A stretch of DNA of 64,000 nt from Iodobacter fluviatilis (GTDB lineage: Bacteria > Pseudomonadota > Gammaproteobacteria > Burkholderiales > Chitinibacteraceae), in NCBI RefSeq assembly GCF_900451195.1, contig NZ_UGHR01000004.1, forward strand, positions 310,001-374,000, in the 5' to 3' direction. Shown piece by piece: positions 41,181 to 51,372 of the stretch; position 1 is the stretch's first letter; every line of letters starts with the position of its first letter. The position numbers and the translations under genes were made by a program. The notes below the pieces were generated by a model that saw only the letters and a program-made list of their open reading frames with translations, searched no databases and was not told the origin of the DNA.

Positions 41181-43058
41181 ATGATCAATCTTAAATCAAT
41201 TTGGCAAAAGCTTCATTTAATCTGGCTGGGCCGGGTTTTATTTTTTGTGCTCAGTACTTTGCTGGTTATTTGGGTGGCGATGCCACGCGGCCATGCTTAT
41301 CCTTTTCCCTTTGATCTTTTAGATCGCCTGCACGACCAGTTAATAAAACAAAGATTAATTGCTGATCCGGAAAAGCGAATTGTGCTGGTGGATATTGATG
41401 AGGCTTCGCTTGCGCAATATGGGCGCTGGCCATGGTCTAGGCTGCAAATGGCGCAATTACTGCAGCAATTAAATCAGCATTACAAAGTGGCGCATATTGG
41501 CCTTGATATGATTTTCCCTGAAAGCAGTGATTTATCAGGAGATCAGCAGATCGCACAATTAGCGGCTTCAGGCCAGCTGACTTTAGCGCAGACTTTTGGT
41601 TTTGATCGCAGCCAGAGCATGCAGGTCGGGCAGCTGAGTGCGGCGATATCCTGGGCTGATATTCCTGCCACTCAAGCTTTTGGTTTTTTGGCGAATCATC
41701 CTAAGCTTGCCGCACAAGCGCCCTGTGTAGGGCATATTGCGATTACTGCCGATCCGGATGGTGTGGTGCGGCATCAGAGCATGCTGGTGAAGTATCAGGC
41801 AAAGCTTTATCCGGCATTTGCCCCGGTTTTATTGCGTTGCTGGCTGGGGCAACAGGGGCCGTTGCAGGCCAGCAAAGGCAAAATTGAATGGCTGGAAGGT
41901 TTGTCTGGCCAGCAGATTGTGGCTGAAGATGGGATGGCGGCGATTCCTTTTCTGCGCCGTACAGAGGCTTATATTGCGATACCCGCCAGCGATATTCTGG
42001 CCGCTAAGGCCGATGTCGCATTGCTGCACAACAGGCTGGTGATTGTGGGGTCAAGCGCTTTGGGTCTGGGGGATTATGTGGCGACAATCCTGGGGGGGCG
42101 CACTCCGGGCATGTTGCTGCATGCGCAATGGTTATCCAAGGCGCTGGATCAGCTGGAGCAGAATAAGCCTATGGTGGCGATTGGTTTTGCGGCCATCATG
42201 GCGGTTTGGGCGGTGTTATTACTGGGCGTTGTTTTGCTGCACAGGCGAAATAATGCTTTACGCCTTGCATGGGGATTTTTTGTATTGATGGCCTGGTTAC
42301 TGTGGCTGGGCAATACCCGGCAGGAGGTGGGGGCAAACACTTTGGCGCCACTGCTGGGGGGCGTGGTGCTCCTGATTTTAGAAGGGGGTCTAGAGTGGTG
42401 GTATGCCCAGCTGGGTAGGCGGCAGCTTTATCTGGCTTTTCATCAATATGTACCCCCCGCAATTATTGATCAGCTGATTGGCAATAACAGCCAGGCGATT
42501 ATGTTGCCCCACCGAGCAGAAATCACCTGCCTCTTTGCTGATCTGCAAGGCTATACAGGCATTGCCGAAAGGCTGCCGCCGGAAGAGCTGGCTCAATACA
42601 CCCGCCATGCCCTGATGCTGCTGACTCAGGCCGTATTAGATCAGCAAGGTACATTGGATAAATATATGGGCGATGCCTTGTTTGCATTTTGGGGTGCACC
42701 TGTTGAGCAGGATGACCATGCTAACCGTGCCCTCAATGCCGCAATGGCAATGCAGCAGGCGGTGGATGCATATAATCAAAGTGCGGCATTGGATAAGCAA
42801 ATTAAAGTTCATATTGGCATTCAAACAGGCTTGGTGGTGGTGGGCGATATGGGTACGCCGTTTCGTAGCACCTATACCGCGATTGGCGACGCTGTGAATG
42901 TCAGCGCCCGTTTGCAAAATCTGGCCAGCCTGCATAATGAAAAAATACTGGTAGGGGAGGATACCGAGCGGCAGCTGCTGTATTCACCTTTGCAGCTCTA
43001 TGGCACCGTTTCGCTAAAAGGGCGGCGGGGTGTGCAGCAGGTTTATCGTTTGCCTTAG
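41181..43058 (+). CDS. CHASE2-domain class III adenylate/guanylate cyclase
   Basis: A 625-residue membrane cyclase. After one membrane helix (about 17-36) comes a periplasmic CHASE2 sensor (about 40-325; RIVLVDIDEASLAQYGRWPWSR is its hallmark). Three further helices follow (about 330-405), then a class III catalytic domain (about 445-625). Catalytic parts visible are CLFADLQGYTGIAERL (first metal Asp), LDKYMGDALFAFWGAP (second metal Asp and a Lys in the base-recognition position) and STYTAIGDAVNVSARL. The Lys/Thr pair points to cAMP rather than cGMP, by family rule. It lies between a FecR protein and a TPR/barrel protein. Confidence 0.93.
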   Translation: MINLKSIWQKLHLIWLGRVLFFVLSTLLVIWVAMPRGHAYPFPFDLLDRLHDQLIKQRLIADPEKRIVLVDIDEASLAQYGRWPWSRLQMAQLLQQLNQHYKVAHIGLDMIFPESSDLSGDQQIAQLAASGQLTLAQTFGFDRSQSMQVGQLSAAISWADIPATQAFGFLANHPKLAAQAPCVGHIAITADPDGVVRHQSMLVKYQAKLYPAFAPVLLRCWLGQQGPLQASKGKIEWLEGLSGQQIVAEDGMAAIPFLRRTEAYIAIPASDILAAKADVALLHNRLVIVGSSALGLGDYVATILGGRTPGMLLHAQWLSKALDQLEQNKPMVAIGFAAIMAVWAVLLLGVVLLHRRNNALRLAWGFFVLMAWLLWLGNTRQEVGANTLAPLLGGVVLLILEGGLEWWYAQLGRRQLYLAFHQYVPPAIIDQLIGNNSQAIMLPHRAEITCLFADLQGYTGIAERLPPEELAQYTRHALMLLTQAVLDQQGTLDKYMGDALFAFWGAPVEQDDHANRALNAAMAMQQAVDAYNQSAALDKQIKVHIGIQTGLVVVGDMGTPFRSTYTAIGDAVNVSARLQNLASLHNEKILVGEDTERQLLYSPLQLYGTVSLKGRRGVQQVYRLP

Positions 43059-43196
43059 TTTTTTCATCCGGCCTACAGCAGGCTAACTCGTTATTTCATA
43101 TGTTCAATCGTTTGCTTACAAAAAATCCTGTTGTTATAACTGGAATCAAGCAAGCAAATTTCTAGATTTGTGATTCTGAGCATATACAATCAAGGT

Positions 43197-44372
43197 ATGC
43201 GACTCTTTCCCTCTGTGTTGATTGCCTTTTTGCAAGCGGCTTTTCTGCCTGTGGCCTGTGCCCAGACAGGTGATGAGCTGTACCAGCAGGCTATTGATGA
43301 TATTGCACAGCTGCAGTGGCAGGAGGCTAGCTGGCTGTTAGAAGAAGTGCTGCAGCTCAACCCCAATCATCAGGGGGCGAAAGTCGATTTAATGCTGGCT
43401 TATTGCCAGCTGGAAGACTTTAGCCGTGCCGGAGCTTTGCAGCAGCAATTACGTGCTTTGCCGGTATTGCCGCAGGCCATCAGTGATCTGATCCGGCAAA
43501 AAACGGAACAAGGCTGCACTGAAAAAACACAGTGGCAGGGACAGGTGCAAAGCTGGATTGCCAGTGATAGTAATTTAGATCAGGGCAGCTCCAAGCGTTG
43601 GCTGGAGGTGACATTGCCAGATGGGGTTTTTAATCTGGAAGTGGATCAAAGCAGCTTGCCCAGGTCTGGCTGGCTGGCCGGGATTGAAGTACAGGCAATG
43701 GCTACCCCTCCCGGAGGAAGTCAGTGGGCTTTGCATGCCGGAGCCGTGCAAAGCTGGCCGCAAAGTGGCCAGAGTATGCGCTGGTTTGGCGGTTTCTGGC
43801 AGCCGCAGGCCCGCAGTGACTGGGGGGTGGGCGTGCAGCAATTCTGGCTGCAGAGCGAGCCTTATCAGAGCAGTATTTTGCTTGAATACCGTGGGCTGCC
43901 ATCGATTGCCCGCATTGAATCTTTACTGCGTTTGCGTGCGCAATTTGTGGATATCGATCCGCGCTATCAAAGCCTGCATAGTGAATGGCGTGGTCAGCAT
44001 ATCAGCCAGTGGCGTGGGCTCTGGCTGGATAATCGTGCCCAATTGGGGTTTGAGTTTTCTCCTCAGCGCCCGGGGGGAAATCAATACAGCGGCGAGCTAA
44101 GCAGCAGGCTGATTTATCCCTTTGGTCCGCACAGCTTAGAGCTGCAGCTGCGCGCCAGAGTTGCCCATGATCAGGATGGCTACAGCCCGCTGCTAGAATA
44201 CAACCAGGCAAGGCAAAGTGTGCAAAGCCAAGCGGCTTTTGCCTATCAGTGGCAGAGCCTATGGCTGGGTAAATGGCGGCTGGAATATCAGTATCAGGAG
44301 CAAAACGATAGATTGCCGCTGTTTTCATGGCAAAAAAAAATGATCTCTTTGTCTTATAAGCAGGATTTTTAA
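43197..44372 (+). CDS. TPR/beta-barrel outer-membrane protein
   Basis: A 391-residue secreted protein. The signal peptide MRLFPSVLIAFLQAAFLPVACA leads to a short TPR-like helical part (about 25-110: ELYQQAIDDIAQLQWQEASW, QLNPNHQGAKVDLMLAY). The rest is rich in alternating Trp/Tyr/Gln strands, like a barrel, and ends with the classic C-terminal Phe (SLSYKQDF). Similar proteins accompany FecR and CHASE2 cyclases; function is not established. The ATG 43197 is preferred over an upstream GTG (43170) because it starts the signal peptide cleanly, though its ribosome-binding site is close. Confidence 0.75.
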   Translation: MRLFPSVLIAFLQAAFLPVACAQTGDELYQQAIDDIAQLQWQEASWLLEEVLQLNPNHQGAKVDLMLAYCQLEDFSRAGALQQQLRALPVLPQAISDLIRQKTEQGCTEKTQWQGQVQSWIASDSNLDQGSSKRWLEVTLPDGVFNLEVDQSSLPRSGWLAGIEVQAMATPPGGSQWALHAGAVQSWPQSGQSMRWFGGFWQPQARSDWGVGVQQFWLQSEPYQSSILLEYRGLPSIARIESLLRLRAQFVDIDPRYQSLHSEWRGQHISQWRGLWLDNRAQLGFEFSPQRPGGNQYSGELSSRLIYPFGPHSLELQLRARVAHDQDGYSPLLEYNQARQSVQSQAAFAYQWQSLWLGKWRLEYQYQEQNDRLPLFSWQKKMISLSYKQDF

Positions 44373-44376
44373 AAGC

Positions 44377-44420
44377 GGTGAAACCCTTTGATTTATTCAA
44401 CCTTGTTCAAGGGTTTCACC
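44377..44420 (+). terminator. Inverted repeat / terminator after the TPR-barrel gene
   Basis: GGTGAAACCCTT (44377-44388) pairs perfectly with AAGGGTTTCACC (44409-44420), loop about 20 bases. It lies five bases after the stop codon, between convergent genes, and probably ends both transcripts. There is no long T-run. Confidence 0.6.
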
Positions 44421-44451
44421 TGTTGTGTGCAGAGACCGGCTACTGCGCTGC

Positions 44452-45723
44452 TTAAACTGCCGCCAGCGCCTGCTCTAGGTCATCCAGAATATCGTCGATA
44501 TGCTCAATGCCAATCGATAATCGCACCATATCTTCACTCACTCCTGCTTTGGCTAATTCATCAGGCGTCAGCTGGCGGTGTGTTGTGCTGGCAGGGTGGC
44601 AAGCCAGCGATTTGGCGTCGCCAATATTAACCAGACGGGTAATCAGCTTGAGCGCATCTTGGAATCGTGCTCCCGCTGCTACCCCGCCTTTTACCCCAAA
44701 TGTCAGCAGCCCCGATGCTTTGCCGCCAAAGTATTTTTGCACCAGAGTGTGCGATGGGTGATCGGGCAGACCTGCGTAATTAACCCACTGTACCTTGCTA
44801 TGGCCTTGCAGGTATTGCGCTACTTTGAGGGCGTTTTCTACATGCCTGTCCATGCGCAGTGCCAGCGTTTCCAGCCCTTGTAGAATTAAAAAGCTATTAA
44901 AGGGCGAAATGGCCGCGCCCATATTGCGCAGCGGCACGGTACGGGCGCGGCCAATAAAGGCGGCTGGCCCAAGGGCCTCGGTGTAAACCACGCCGTGATA
45001 GCTGACTTCTGGCTCATTGAGGCGATTAAAACGTTGTTTGTGATCTGCCCATGGGAATTTGCCGCTATCCACAATGATGCCGCCAATGCTATTGCCGTGG
45101 CCGCCGATATATTTGGTGAGCGAATGCACCACAATATCTGCACCATGCTCAAAAGGGCGGGTGAGATAAGGTGTAGGCACGGTGTTATCCACAATTAAAG
45201 GCACGCCACCGGCATGGGCTACCGCGGCAAAAGCGGCGAAATCCACCACATTACCCAGCGGGTTACCGATGGATTCGCAGAAGATGGCCTTGGTGCGATC
45301 ATTAATCAGCGCAGCGGCTGCTTGCGGATCATTTGCATCCACAAATTGAACGGCAATGCCATATTGCGGCAGGGTATGGGCGAGTAGATTGTAAGTGCCG
45401 CCATAGAGCGCCGTGGTGGCGATAATATTGTCGCCCGCCTCGGCAATGGTCATGATGGCGTAAGTAATGGCGGCTAAGCCTGAGGCCAGTGCCAGCGCGC
45501 CAATGCCGCCTTCCAGCGCTGCGATACGTTGCTCTAATACATCGGAAGTCGGGTTCATAATCCGTGTATAGATATTGCCTTTAACCTTTAAATCAAACAG
45601 ATCCGCACCATGCTGTGTATCGTCAAAAGCATAACTGGTGGTTTGGTAAATAGGCACCGCCATGGATTTGGTGGTGGGATCAATTTCATAACCAGCGTGT
45701 AAAGCAAGCGTATCAAACTTCAT
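44452..45723 (-). CDS. metY: O-acetylhomoserine aminocarboxypropyltransferase (sulfhydrylase)
   Basis: A 423-residue PLP enzyme of the Cys/Met-metabolism family that makes homocysteine (or methionine) from O-acetylhomoserine and sulfide (or methanethiol). It starts KFDTLALHAGYEIDPTTKS and has YTRIMNPTSDVLEQRIAALEGG, then VDNTVPTPYLTRPFEHGADI and the PLP lysine in VVHSLTKYIGGHG. The end SIGIEHIDDILDDL is typical. The length (about 30 longer than MetB/MetC) and the TKYIGGHGNSIGG segment favour MetY. GGAGG precedes the ATG. It stands alone on the minus strand. Confidence 0.93.
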   Translation of the reverse strand: MKFDTLALHAGYEIDPTTKSMAVPIYQTTSYAFDDTQHGADLFDLKVKGNIYTRIMNPTSDVLEQRIAALEGGIGALALASGLAAITYAIMTIAEAGDNIIATTALYGGTYNLLAHTLPQYGIAVQFVDANDPQAAAALINDRTKAIFCESIGNPLGNVVDFAAFAAVAHAGGVPLIVDNTVPTPYLTRPFEHGADIVVHSLTKYIGGHGNSIGGIIVDSGKFPWADHKQRFNRLNEPEVSYHGVVYTEALGPAAFIGRARTVPLRNMGAAISPFNSFLILQGLETLALRMDRHVENALKVAQYLQGHSKVQWVNYAGLPDHPSHTLVQKYFGGKASGLLTFGVKGGVAAGARFQDALKLITRLVNIGDAKSLACHPASTTHRQLTPDELAKAGVSEDMVRLSIGIEHIDDILDDLEQALAAV

Positions 45724-45887
45724 GCAAAGCCTCCGGGGGGATGGAAAGTGCTTTGGAAACTTTAGCAGTTTTATTTAGATCACAAAGCTATTTTTAGGTT
45801 TTTCTTTAGACTAAATAAAGCTATGTACCTTGACGTTGAGCTTTAAATATTAACTCACTCGTCAATTTATATGAGTATGTTTGTAAT

Positions 45888-46649
45888 TTAAAGCTCGCCT
45901 AATAGCCATGAGCTGGCAAAGGCAAAGTATTCGCGCAGCCATGCGTTATAGCGGATGGCCAGCGGGGTGGGGGCCGATGCAAAATCTACAATGGCAAATC
46001 CTTGTTTTTTTGCAATTTTGAATGCGCGTAAAGTGTGAAAATCATTGGTGATAATAAGCACGGGCTCGGCTGCTTTTGCTTTAAGCAGGCGATAGCTGAA
46101 CAGCAGGTTTTCTTCTGTGCTGGTGCTCTGGTTTTCTTGCATGATGCGCTGCCGGGCAATACCGTGGGCCAGCAGATAGCGCTGCATGGCATCGGCTTCA
46201 CTGATTTCCTCGTTGAAACCTTGGCCACCTGAAACCACAATCTGAGTTTTGGGATATTGCGCCGCATAAATCAGGGCGGTATCTAGGCGGGCACGCAGCA
46301 TGGGGCTGGGCTGGGTTCCATCGAGGCCTGAGCCCAGCACAATCAGCGTTGATGGCTGGTTTTGGATGCGGTCAGGTATGGCCAGCGTGCAGAAAAAAGC
46401 CAACAAAGAGATCAGCCATAGCGCTGCTAGTAATTTAAACCAAGGCCATAATCGCTGCCGGTAGCGCTTAGCTGCCAGCCAGCGCTGCCAGCTGGCGTAC
46501 TTCAGGCTGTAGCTCAATAAGCCCAAGCCTAGGATGGCTGGGAAAATCGTGCCTACATTAAATTTAGCCTGGCTAAACAGCGCCAGCGCATCGATGAGTA
46601 AGATGCTGCCGCTGAGTATTTGTAAACGTGCCAGCCAATTATTTTGCAT
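45888..46649 (-). CDS. YdcF/SanA-family DUF218 membrane protein
   Basis: A 253-residue protein with three N-terminal membrane helices (about 12-30, 33-50, 70-90) and a C-terminal DUF218 domain. Motifs of the domain are LIVLGSGLDG, LDTALIYAAQYPKTQIVVSGGQG, EADAMQRYLLAHGI and the LLIITNDFHTLRA region. ENQSTSTEENL is also typical. The family has a Rossmann-like fold; E. coli SanA and ElyC act in envelope integrity, but the biochemistry is unclear. It overlaps the upstream GNAT gene by 11 bases and is co-transcribed with it. Confidence 0.85.
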   Translation of the reverse strand: MQNNWLARLQILSGSILLIDALALFSQAKFNVGTIFPAILGLGLLSYSLKYASWQRWLAAKRYRQRLWPWFKLLAALWLISLLAFFCTLAIPDRIQNQPSTLIVLGSGLDGTQPSPMLRARLDTALIYAAQYPKTQIVVSGGQGFNEEISEADAMQRYLLAHGIARQRIMQENQSTSTEENLLFSYRLLKAKAAEPVLIITNDFHTLRAFKIAKKQGFAIVDFASAPTPLAIRYNAWLREYFAFASSWLLGEL

Positions 46650-47202
46650 TGAGGGGCTTACTCAAGCGATAAAGACAGTGTTCTTGCAAAGGATGGCCCT
46701 TTGCTACTTTGGGGTGGAAAAAAGTGTCGGCATCACGCTGCATACCTAGTTTTTGCATCACAGCTTGCGAGCGCAGATTAGGCAGGGCGGTGAAGGATAC
46801 AATCTCATCCAGTTGCAGGGCATTAAAGCCAAAATCTAAAGCGGCCCTTGCCGCCTCTCCAGCATAGCCCTTGCCCCAATAATCAAAAGCCAGCCGCCAG
46901 CCTATTTCTACGCAGGGTGAAAACGGCAGCTCGGGGATCGGAATACTCAGGCCGGTAAAGCCAATAAACTGCTGCGTTTCTTTCAGCTCCAGCGCCCAAA
47001 ACCCCCAGCCCCTTTCCGCAATGAGATCAGCTATCCGCTCTTGTAGCGCTAGGCTGGCTGCTGCATCTACAGGGCCCAGCAGATATTCCATCACTCGCGG
47101 GTCGTTGCTCATTTGAGCGAAAGTTTCAGCATCCGACGCCCGCCATTGGCGTAATCGCAGGCGCTCGGTAGATAGTTCGATGATTTTGGGCATGGGTGTC
47201 AT
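46639..47202 (-). CDS. GNAT-family N-acetyltransferase (RimJ/RimL-like)
   Basis: A 187-residue acetyltransferase of the RimJ/RimL type. The N-terminus is IIELSTERLRLRQWRASDAE, then WGFWALELKETQQFIGFTGLSIP. The acetyl-CoA pyrophosphate loop is FDYWGKGYAGEAARAALDFGF, followed by IVSFTALPNLRSQAVMQKLGM. Members acetylate protein N-termini or small amines; the substrate cannot be inferred here. It is the first gene of a two-gene unit with the YdcF-like protein. An internal ATG three codons later (47193) may be the real start. Confidence 0.88.
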   Translation of the reverse strand: MTPMPKIIELSTERLRLRQWRASDAETFAQMSNDPRVMEYLLGPVDAAASLALQERIADLIAERGWGFWALELKETQQFIGFTGLSIPIPELPFSPCVEIGWRLAFDYWGKGYAGEAARAALDFGFNALQLDEIVSFTALPNLRSQAVMQKLGMQRDADTFFHPKVAKGHPLQEHCLYRLSKPLNAK

Positions 47203-47218
47203 TTGGATATTGGGTTAC

Positions 47219-47247
47219 GGTGCATAACGCCTCTGGCGTTTTGCACC
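47219..47247. repeat. Intergenic palindrome, type B copy 1
   Basis: GGTGCATAACGCC and GGCGTTTTGCACC form a 13-base stem with one mismatch around TCT. A second copy of this element is at 57230-57258, so it is a dispersed repeat of this genome. Confidence 0.75.
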
Positions 47248-47273
47248 CTATAAGTGGCGTTGATGTTTAATAG

Positions 47274-47300
47274 GGTGTGCAAGTCGTTTTTCTTGCGCAC
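47274..47300. repeat. Intergenic palindrome, type A copy 1
   Basis: GTGTGCAAG and CTTGCGCAC around a T-rich loop (one mismatch). Related copies are at 57193-57219 and 61164-61192. It sits beside a type B copy, as at 57 kb. Confidence 0.7.
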
Positions 47301-47313
47301 TGTTTTGTATCAT

Positions 47314-47343
47314 AAAAAAACCGGCCCTCACAGGCCGGTTTTT
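47314..47343 (-). terminator. Rho-independent terminator after purL
   Basis: CCGGCC (47321-47326) and GGCCGG (47333-47338) around CTCACA, with A-runs and T-runs on both flanks, so it works in either direction. It begins 18 bases beyond the purL stop on the minus strand. Confidence 0.9.
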
Positions 47344-47361
47344 ACGTGGGCCGTGAAGCAA

Positions 47362-50300
47362 TTAGCCAACAAATTTACGAGCATTACGGAACATACGCAT
47401 CCATGCACCGTCGTCGCTCCAGTCGCTTGGGTGCCATGAGTTTTGCACGCTGCGGAACACGCGTTCTGGGTGCGGCATCATAATGCTGAAGCGGCCATCG
47501 GCGGTGGTAACACCGGCAATCCCCTGCGGGCTGCCATTTGGATTTGCTGGATAGGCTTCGGTGGTTTTTCCGTGGCTGTCGACATAACGCATGGCAACCA
47601 AGGCTTTGTTGATATCGCCCTGCTGGCTGAAATTGGCAAAGCCTTCGCCGTGAGATACCACCACTGGCATACGGCTACCGGCCATTTCGCTGAAGAACAG
47701 CGATGGGGATTTTGTCAGCTCAGCCATCACCAAGCGTGCTTCAAACTGCTCGCTCTGATTACGGGTGAATTTAGGCCAGTGCGCAGCGCCAGGGATAATG
47801 CCGGAGAGATTCGCCATCATCTGGCAGCCATTACATACCCCTAAACCAAAGGTATCTGTGCGGCCAAAGAAAGCTTCAAATTGTGCGCGGGCTGCGGCAT
47901 TAAACAGAATCGATTTGGCCCAGCCTTCACCCGCACCCAATACATCGCCATAGCTAAAGCCACCGCAAGCGGCTAAGCCCTGGAAGCCCGCCAGTTGCAC
48001 GCGGCCAGAAATCACATCGCTCATATGTACGTCTACAGCGGTAAAGCCTGCGCGGGTAAACGCGGCTGCCATTTCTACATGGCCATTTACACCTTGTTCA
48101 CGCAATACGGCAATCTTAGGGCGAATACCTGTCGCGATATACGGGGCGGCAATATCTTCATTCTGATCAAAGCTCAACTTGGCGAATAAGCCTTTCTCTT
48201 GCTTATCGGCGAGGCGCGCATATTCGGCATCGGCACCGGCCGGATTATCCCGCAGGCGCTGAATGCGCCAGCTGGTTTCCGACCATGCTTTATGCAGATC
48301 AACACGCGATTCTTCCAGCACTAGGCGATTACGCGCTTTGATTTTGAGCTTGTCGTCGTGGTTGGTGCTGCCGATTACGTGCAGCTCGGAGCGGATATCC
48401 ACATTGGCAAAGGCGGCAATCACGGCTGCGGTATCAGTGCGCTTCACTTGCAATACTGCGCCCAGCTCTTCGTTAAATAGCACGCCCATGACGCGGGCAT
48501 TGGCTTCGCGAACCACGTCTTCGGCGGTGAATTCGTTTTGCTGGCGCTGACGACGGCGGCGCTCAATACACAGCTCGTCTACTTCAAGCGTTATACCAAC
48601 ATGGCTGGCGAACATCATTTCAGCAATCGTGGCAAACAAACCGCCATCTGATCTGTCGTGGTAGGCCAGCAATTTGCCTTCGGCATTCAGCTGTTGCACC
48701 GTACTGAAAAATGACTTCAGGTGAGGCACATTAACGATATCAGGCGCGCTATTACCAACTTGTTTATAAACTTGCGCTAGGGCAGAGCCACCCAAGCGGC
48801 ATTTGCCATCGCCAAGATCAATCAGAATCAGATCAGAATCAACATTGGTCTGCAGCTCAGGCGTCAGTGTTTTGCGTACATCGGTCACCGGTGCAAAGGC
48901 AGAAATCACTAAGGACAGCGGCGCGACTACTTGCTTGGCCTCGCCTGCTTCATCCCAGACGGTCTTCATTGATAATGAATCTTTACCTACCGGAATCGAT
49001 ACGCCCAGCTCGCGGCAAAGCTCTAAGCCAACGGCTTGTACGGTGTCATACAGATTAGCGTCTTCACCTGCGTGGCCAGCGGGGGCCATCCAGTTTGCAG
49101 ACAGTTTTACATCAGACAACTGACGAATTGGCGCAGCTGCAATATTGGTCAGCGCTTCACCCACGGCCATACGGCCAGAAGCCGGGCCAGAAATCAGCGC
49201 CAGCGGGGTGCGCTCACCCATTGCCATGGCTTCGCCAAGGTAGGAATCGTAAGCCATTGCCGTCACGGCTACATCGGCCACTGGCACTTGCCAAGGGCCA
49301 ACCATCTGATCGCGGGCAGTAAAGCCGCCCACGGTGCGATCGCCAATATTAATCAGGAAAGATTTATCGGCTACCGCTGGCAGGCGTAGTACACGGTAGG
49401 CCGCTTCTTTTAACTCAAGGTCGGAAGCGTCAAAAGCCGCCAGTTCAGGCGCAATGCGGCTCACGTCGCGCGTCATTTTGGGTGGTTTGCCAAGTAAGAC
49501 ATTCATTGGCATATCGACAGGTTTGTTGTCGAAATGATCGTCAGCCAGCACCAGTTGTTTTTCGTCAGTCACACGGCCAACCACGGCAAACGGGCAGCGC
49601 TCGCGTTCGCAAATTGCTTCAAAAGCCAGCAAATCTTTAGGATCAATCGCCAATACATAGCGCTCCTGGCTCTCGTTCGACCAGATTTCCTTAGGCGCCA
49701 TGCCTTTTTCTTCGATATTCACTTTGCGCAGATTAAACACCGCGCCCTGGCCTGCATCGTTCACCAGCTCTGGGAAGGCATTGGAAATACCACCCGCGCC
49801 TACATCGTGAATCGACAAGACTGGATTATTTGCACCCAGCTGCCAGCAGCGATCAATCACTTCCTGCGCTCGGCGCTGGATTTCCGGGTTGCCGCGTTGT
49901 ACAGAATCGAAATCCAGATTGGCCGCATTATCCCCCGTTGCCATCGAGCTGGCCGCGCTGCCGCCCATACCAATCAGCATGCCAGGGCCGCCGATCTGGA
50001 TCAGGAGCGAGCCATCTGGCAGGCCGTTTTTCTTCACGTGCAGGGCGCTGATATTGCCTAAACCACCGGCAATCATAATGGGCTTATGGTAGCCACGGCG
50101 CTCGCCGTTTAAGTCTTCTTCAAAGGTACGGAAATAACCACAGATATTAGGGCGACCAAATTCATTATTAAATGCAGCAGCGCCAATCGGGCCTTCGATC
50201 ATAATATCCAGCGCGCTGGCAATACGATCAGGCTTGCCGTAAGGCTGCGCTTCCCAAGGCTGCTCTGCACCAGGAATATTTAAGTTGGATACTGTAAAGC

Positions 50301-51372
50301 CAGCCAAACCGGCTTTAGGTTTTGAGCCACGGCCGGTTGCGCCTTCGTCGCGAATCTCACCACCCGAGCCAGTAGCAGCACCGGCAAATGGAGAGATCGC
50401 AGTAGGGTGGTTATGCGTTTCCACCTTCATCAGAATATGCGTTTGTTCGGTACTGAATGCGTATTCGGCGCTACCTGCCTGCGGATAAAAGCGGCCGATT
50501 TCCGCGCCTTCAATCACCGAGGAGTTGTCTGAATAAGCCACCACCGTGCCTTCCGGTGCGGCTTTGTGCGTTTCGCGGATCATGCCAAACAGGCTGTAAT
50601 CTTGTTGCGTCCCGTCGATAATAAAATCGGCGTTAAAAATCTTGTGGCGGCAGTGCTCAGAATTGGCCTGCGCAAACATGGTGAGCTCAACATCGCTTGG
50701 ATTACGGCCCAGCTTGTTGAAGTTTTCTACCAAGTAATCAATTTCATCATCGCTCAGTGCCAAGCCAAATTCACTATTGGCTTTGACCAGTGCGGCTTTA
50801 CCGCCACCGAGGATGTCCACAGTTAGAAAAGGCTTTGGCTCGAAGTGGCGGAATAATTCACGGCCCGCTTCTAAGCTGCTGAAGACTTCTTCAGTCATTC
50901 TGTCGTGGATTAATGGCAACAGAATATTTTGTTCTGCTGCAGACAATGGGCTGCCGCCTTCCTTGCTGGCGTAAATCACAATGCCACGCTCGATACGGGC
51001 AATTTTGCCAAGGCCACAGTGTTGAGCAATATCGGTGGCTTTAGACGACCATGGCGAAATGGTCCCCAAGCGCGGCAAGACCATCATAAGGCTGCCGATG
51101 GCAAGCTCAGGCTGAGCAGGTTCGCCATAGTGCAGAATCTTGCTCAGGATCGTGTTTTCGTCCTGCGTCAGCTCGGCGCTTGTTTCGGCAAAGTGCCAAT
51201 ACTCCGCATATATTTGCGCAGAAATACCTTTCACAGCCAGAGCGGCGGTCAGTTTTTCGACCCGGAAAGATGAAAGCGCGGTACCGCCGCGCAATTGGAG
51301 AACGTCAGCCATGTCTTTGATCTTTGATTGGAAAGCCTCGGGAAGTCGCAATGATACCCAAAAACGACTCAT
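47362..51372 (-). CDS. purL: Phosphoribosylformylglycinamidine synthase
   Basis: The 1336-residue large-type PurL turns FGAR, glutamine and ATP into FGAM in purine synthesis. An N-terminal PurS-like region leads to a linker with [19 protein letters not shown], the ATP-binding AIRS-like domains ([36 protein letters not shown]) and a second synthetase half ([32 protein letters not shown]). The C-terminal glutaminase domain has the nucleophile Cys in [14 protein letters not shown] and the His-Glu in PHPERVFR. Length and order match the proteobacterial one-chain form. It is a single minus-strand gene. Confidence 0.98.
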   Translation of the reverse strand: MSRFWVSLRLPEAFQSKIKDMADVLQLRGGTALSSFRVEKLTAALAVKGISAQIYAEYWHFAETSAELTQDENTILSKILHYGEPAQPELAIGSLMMVLPRLGTISPWSSKATDIAQHCGLGKIARIERGIVIYASKEGGSPLSAAEQNILLPLIHDRMTEEVFSSLEAGRELFRHFEPKPFLTVDILGGGKAALVKANSEFGLALSDDEIDYLVENFNKLGRNPSDVELTMFAQANSEHCRHKIFNADFIIDGTQQDYSLFGMIRETHKAAPEGTVVAYSDNSSVIEGAEIGRFYPQAGSAEYAFSTEQTHILMKVETHNHPTAISPFAGAATGSGGEIRDEGATGRGSKPKAGLAGFTVSNLNIPGAEQPWEAQPYGKPDRIASALDIMIEGPIGAAAFNNEFGRPNICGYFRTFEEDLNGERRGYHKPIMIAGGLGNISALHVKKNGLPDGSLLIQIGGPGMLIGMGGSAASSMATGDNAANLDFDSVQRGNPEIQRRAQEVIDRCWQLGANNPVLSIHDVGAGGISNAFPELVNDAGQGAVFNLRKVNIEEKGMAPKEIWSNESQERYVLAIDPKDLLAFEAICERERCPFAVVGRVTDEKQLVLADDHFDNKPVDMPMNVLLGKPPKMTRDVSRIAPELAAFDASDLELKEAAYRVLRLPAVADKSFLINIGDRTVGGFTARDQMVGPWQVPVADVAVTAMAYDSYLGEAMAMGERTPLALISGPASGRMAVGEALTNIAAAPIRQLSDVKLSANWMAPAGHAGEDANLYDTVQAVGLELCRELGVSIPVGKDSLSMKTVWDEAGEAKQVVAPLSLVISAFAPVTDVRKTLTPELQTNVDSDLILIDLGDGKCRLGGSALAQVYKQVGNSAPDIVNVPHLKSFFSTVQQLNAEGKLLAYHDRSDGGLFATIAEMMFASHVGITLEVDELCIERRRRQRQQNEFTAEDVVREANARVMGVLFNEELGAVLQVKRTDTAAVIAAFANVDIRSELHVIGSTNHDDKLKIKARNRLVLEESRVDLHKAWSETSWRIQRLRDNPAGADAEYARLADKQEKGLFAKLSFDQNEDIAAPYIATGIRPKIAVLREQGVNGHVEMAAAFTRAGFTAVDVHMSDVISGRVQLAGFQGLAACGGFSYGDVLGAGEGWAKSILFNAAARAQFEAFFGRTDTFGLGVCNGCQMMANLSGIIPGAAHWPKFTRNQSEQFEARLVMAELTKSPSLFFSEMAGSRMPVVVSHGEGFANFSQQGDINKALVAMRYVDSHGKTTEAYPANPNGSPQGIAGVTTADGRFSIMMPHPERVFRSVQNSWHPSDWSDDGAWMRMFRNARKFVG

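Noticed and set aside
42092..42098. Seven-G run inside the CHASE2 cyclase gene
   Set aside because: The gene is GC-rich, the frame is intact and continues to a full catalytic domain. A run of seven in this composition is weaker evidence for slippage than the eight-G runs in AT-rich DNA.
40913..43196. Possible CRP sites (TGTGA-N6-TCACA) near the FecR and cyclase genes
   Set aside because: TGTGA half sites occur near 40944 and 43169, but neither has a matching second half at the right spacing.
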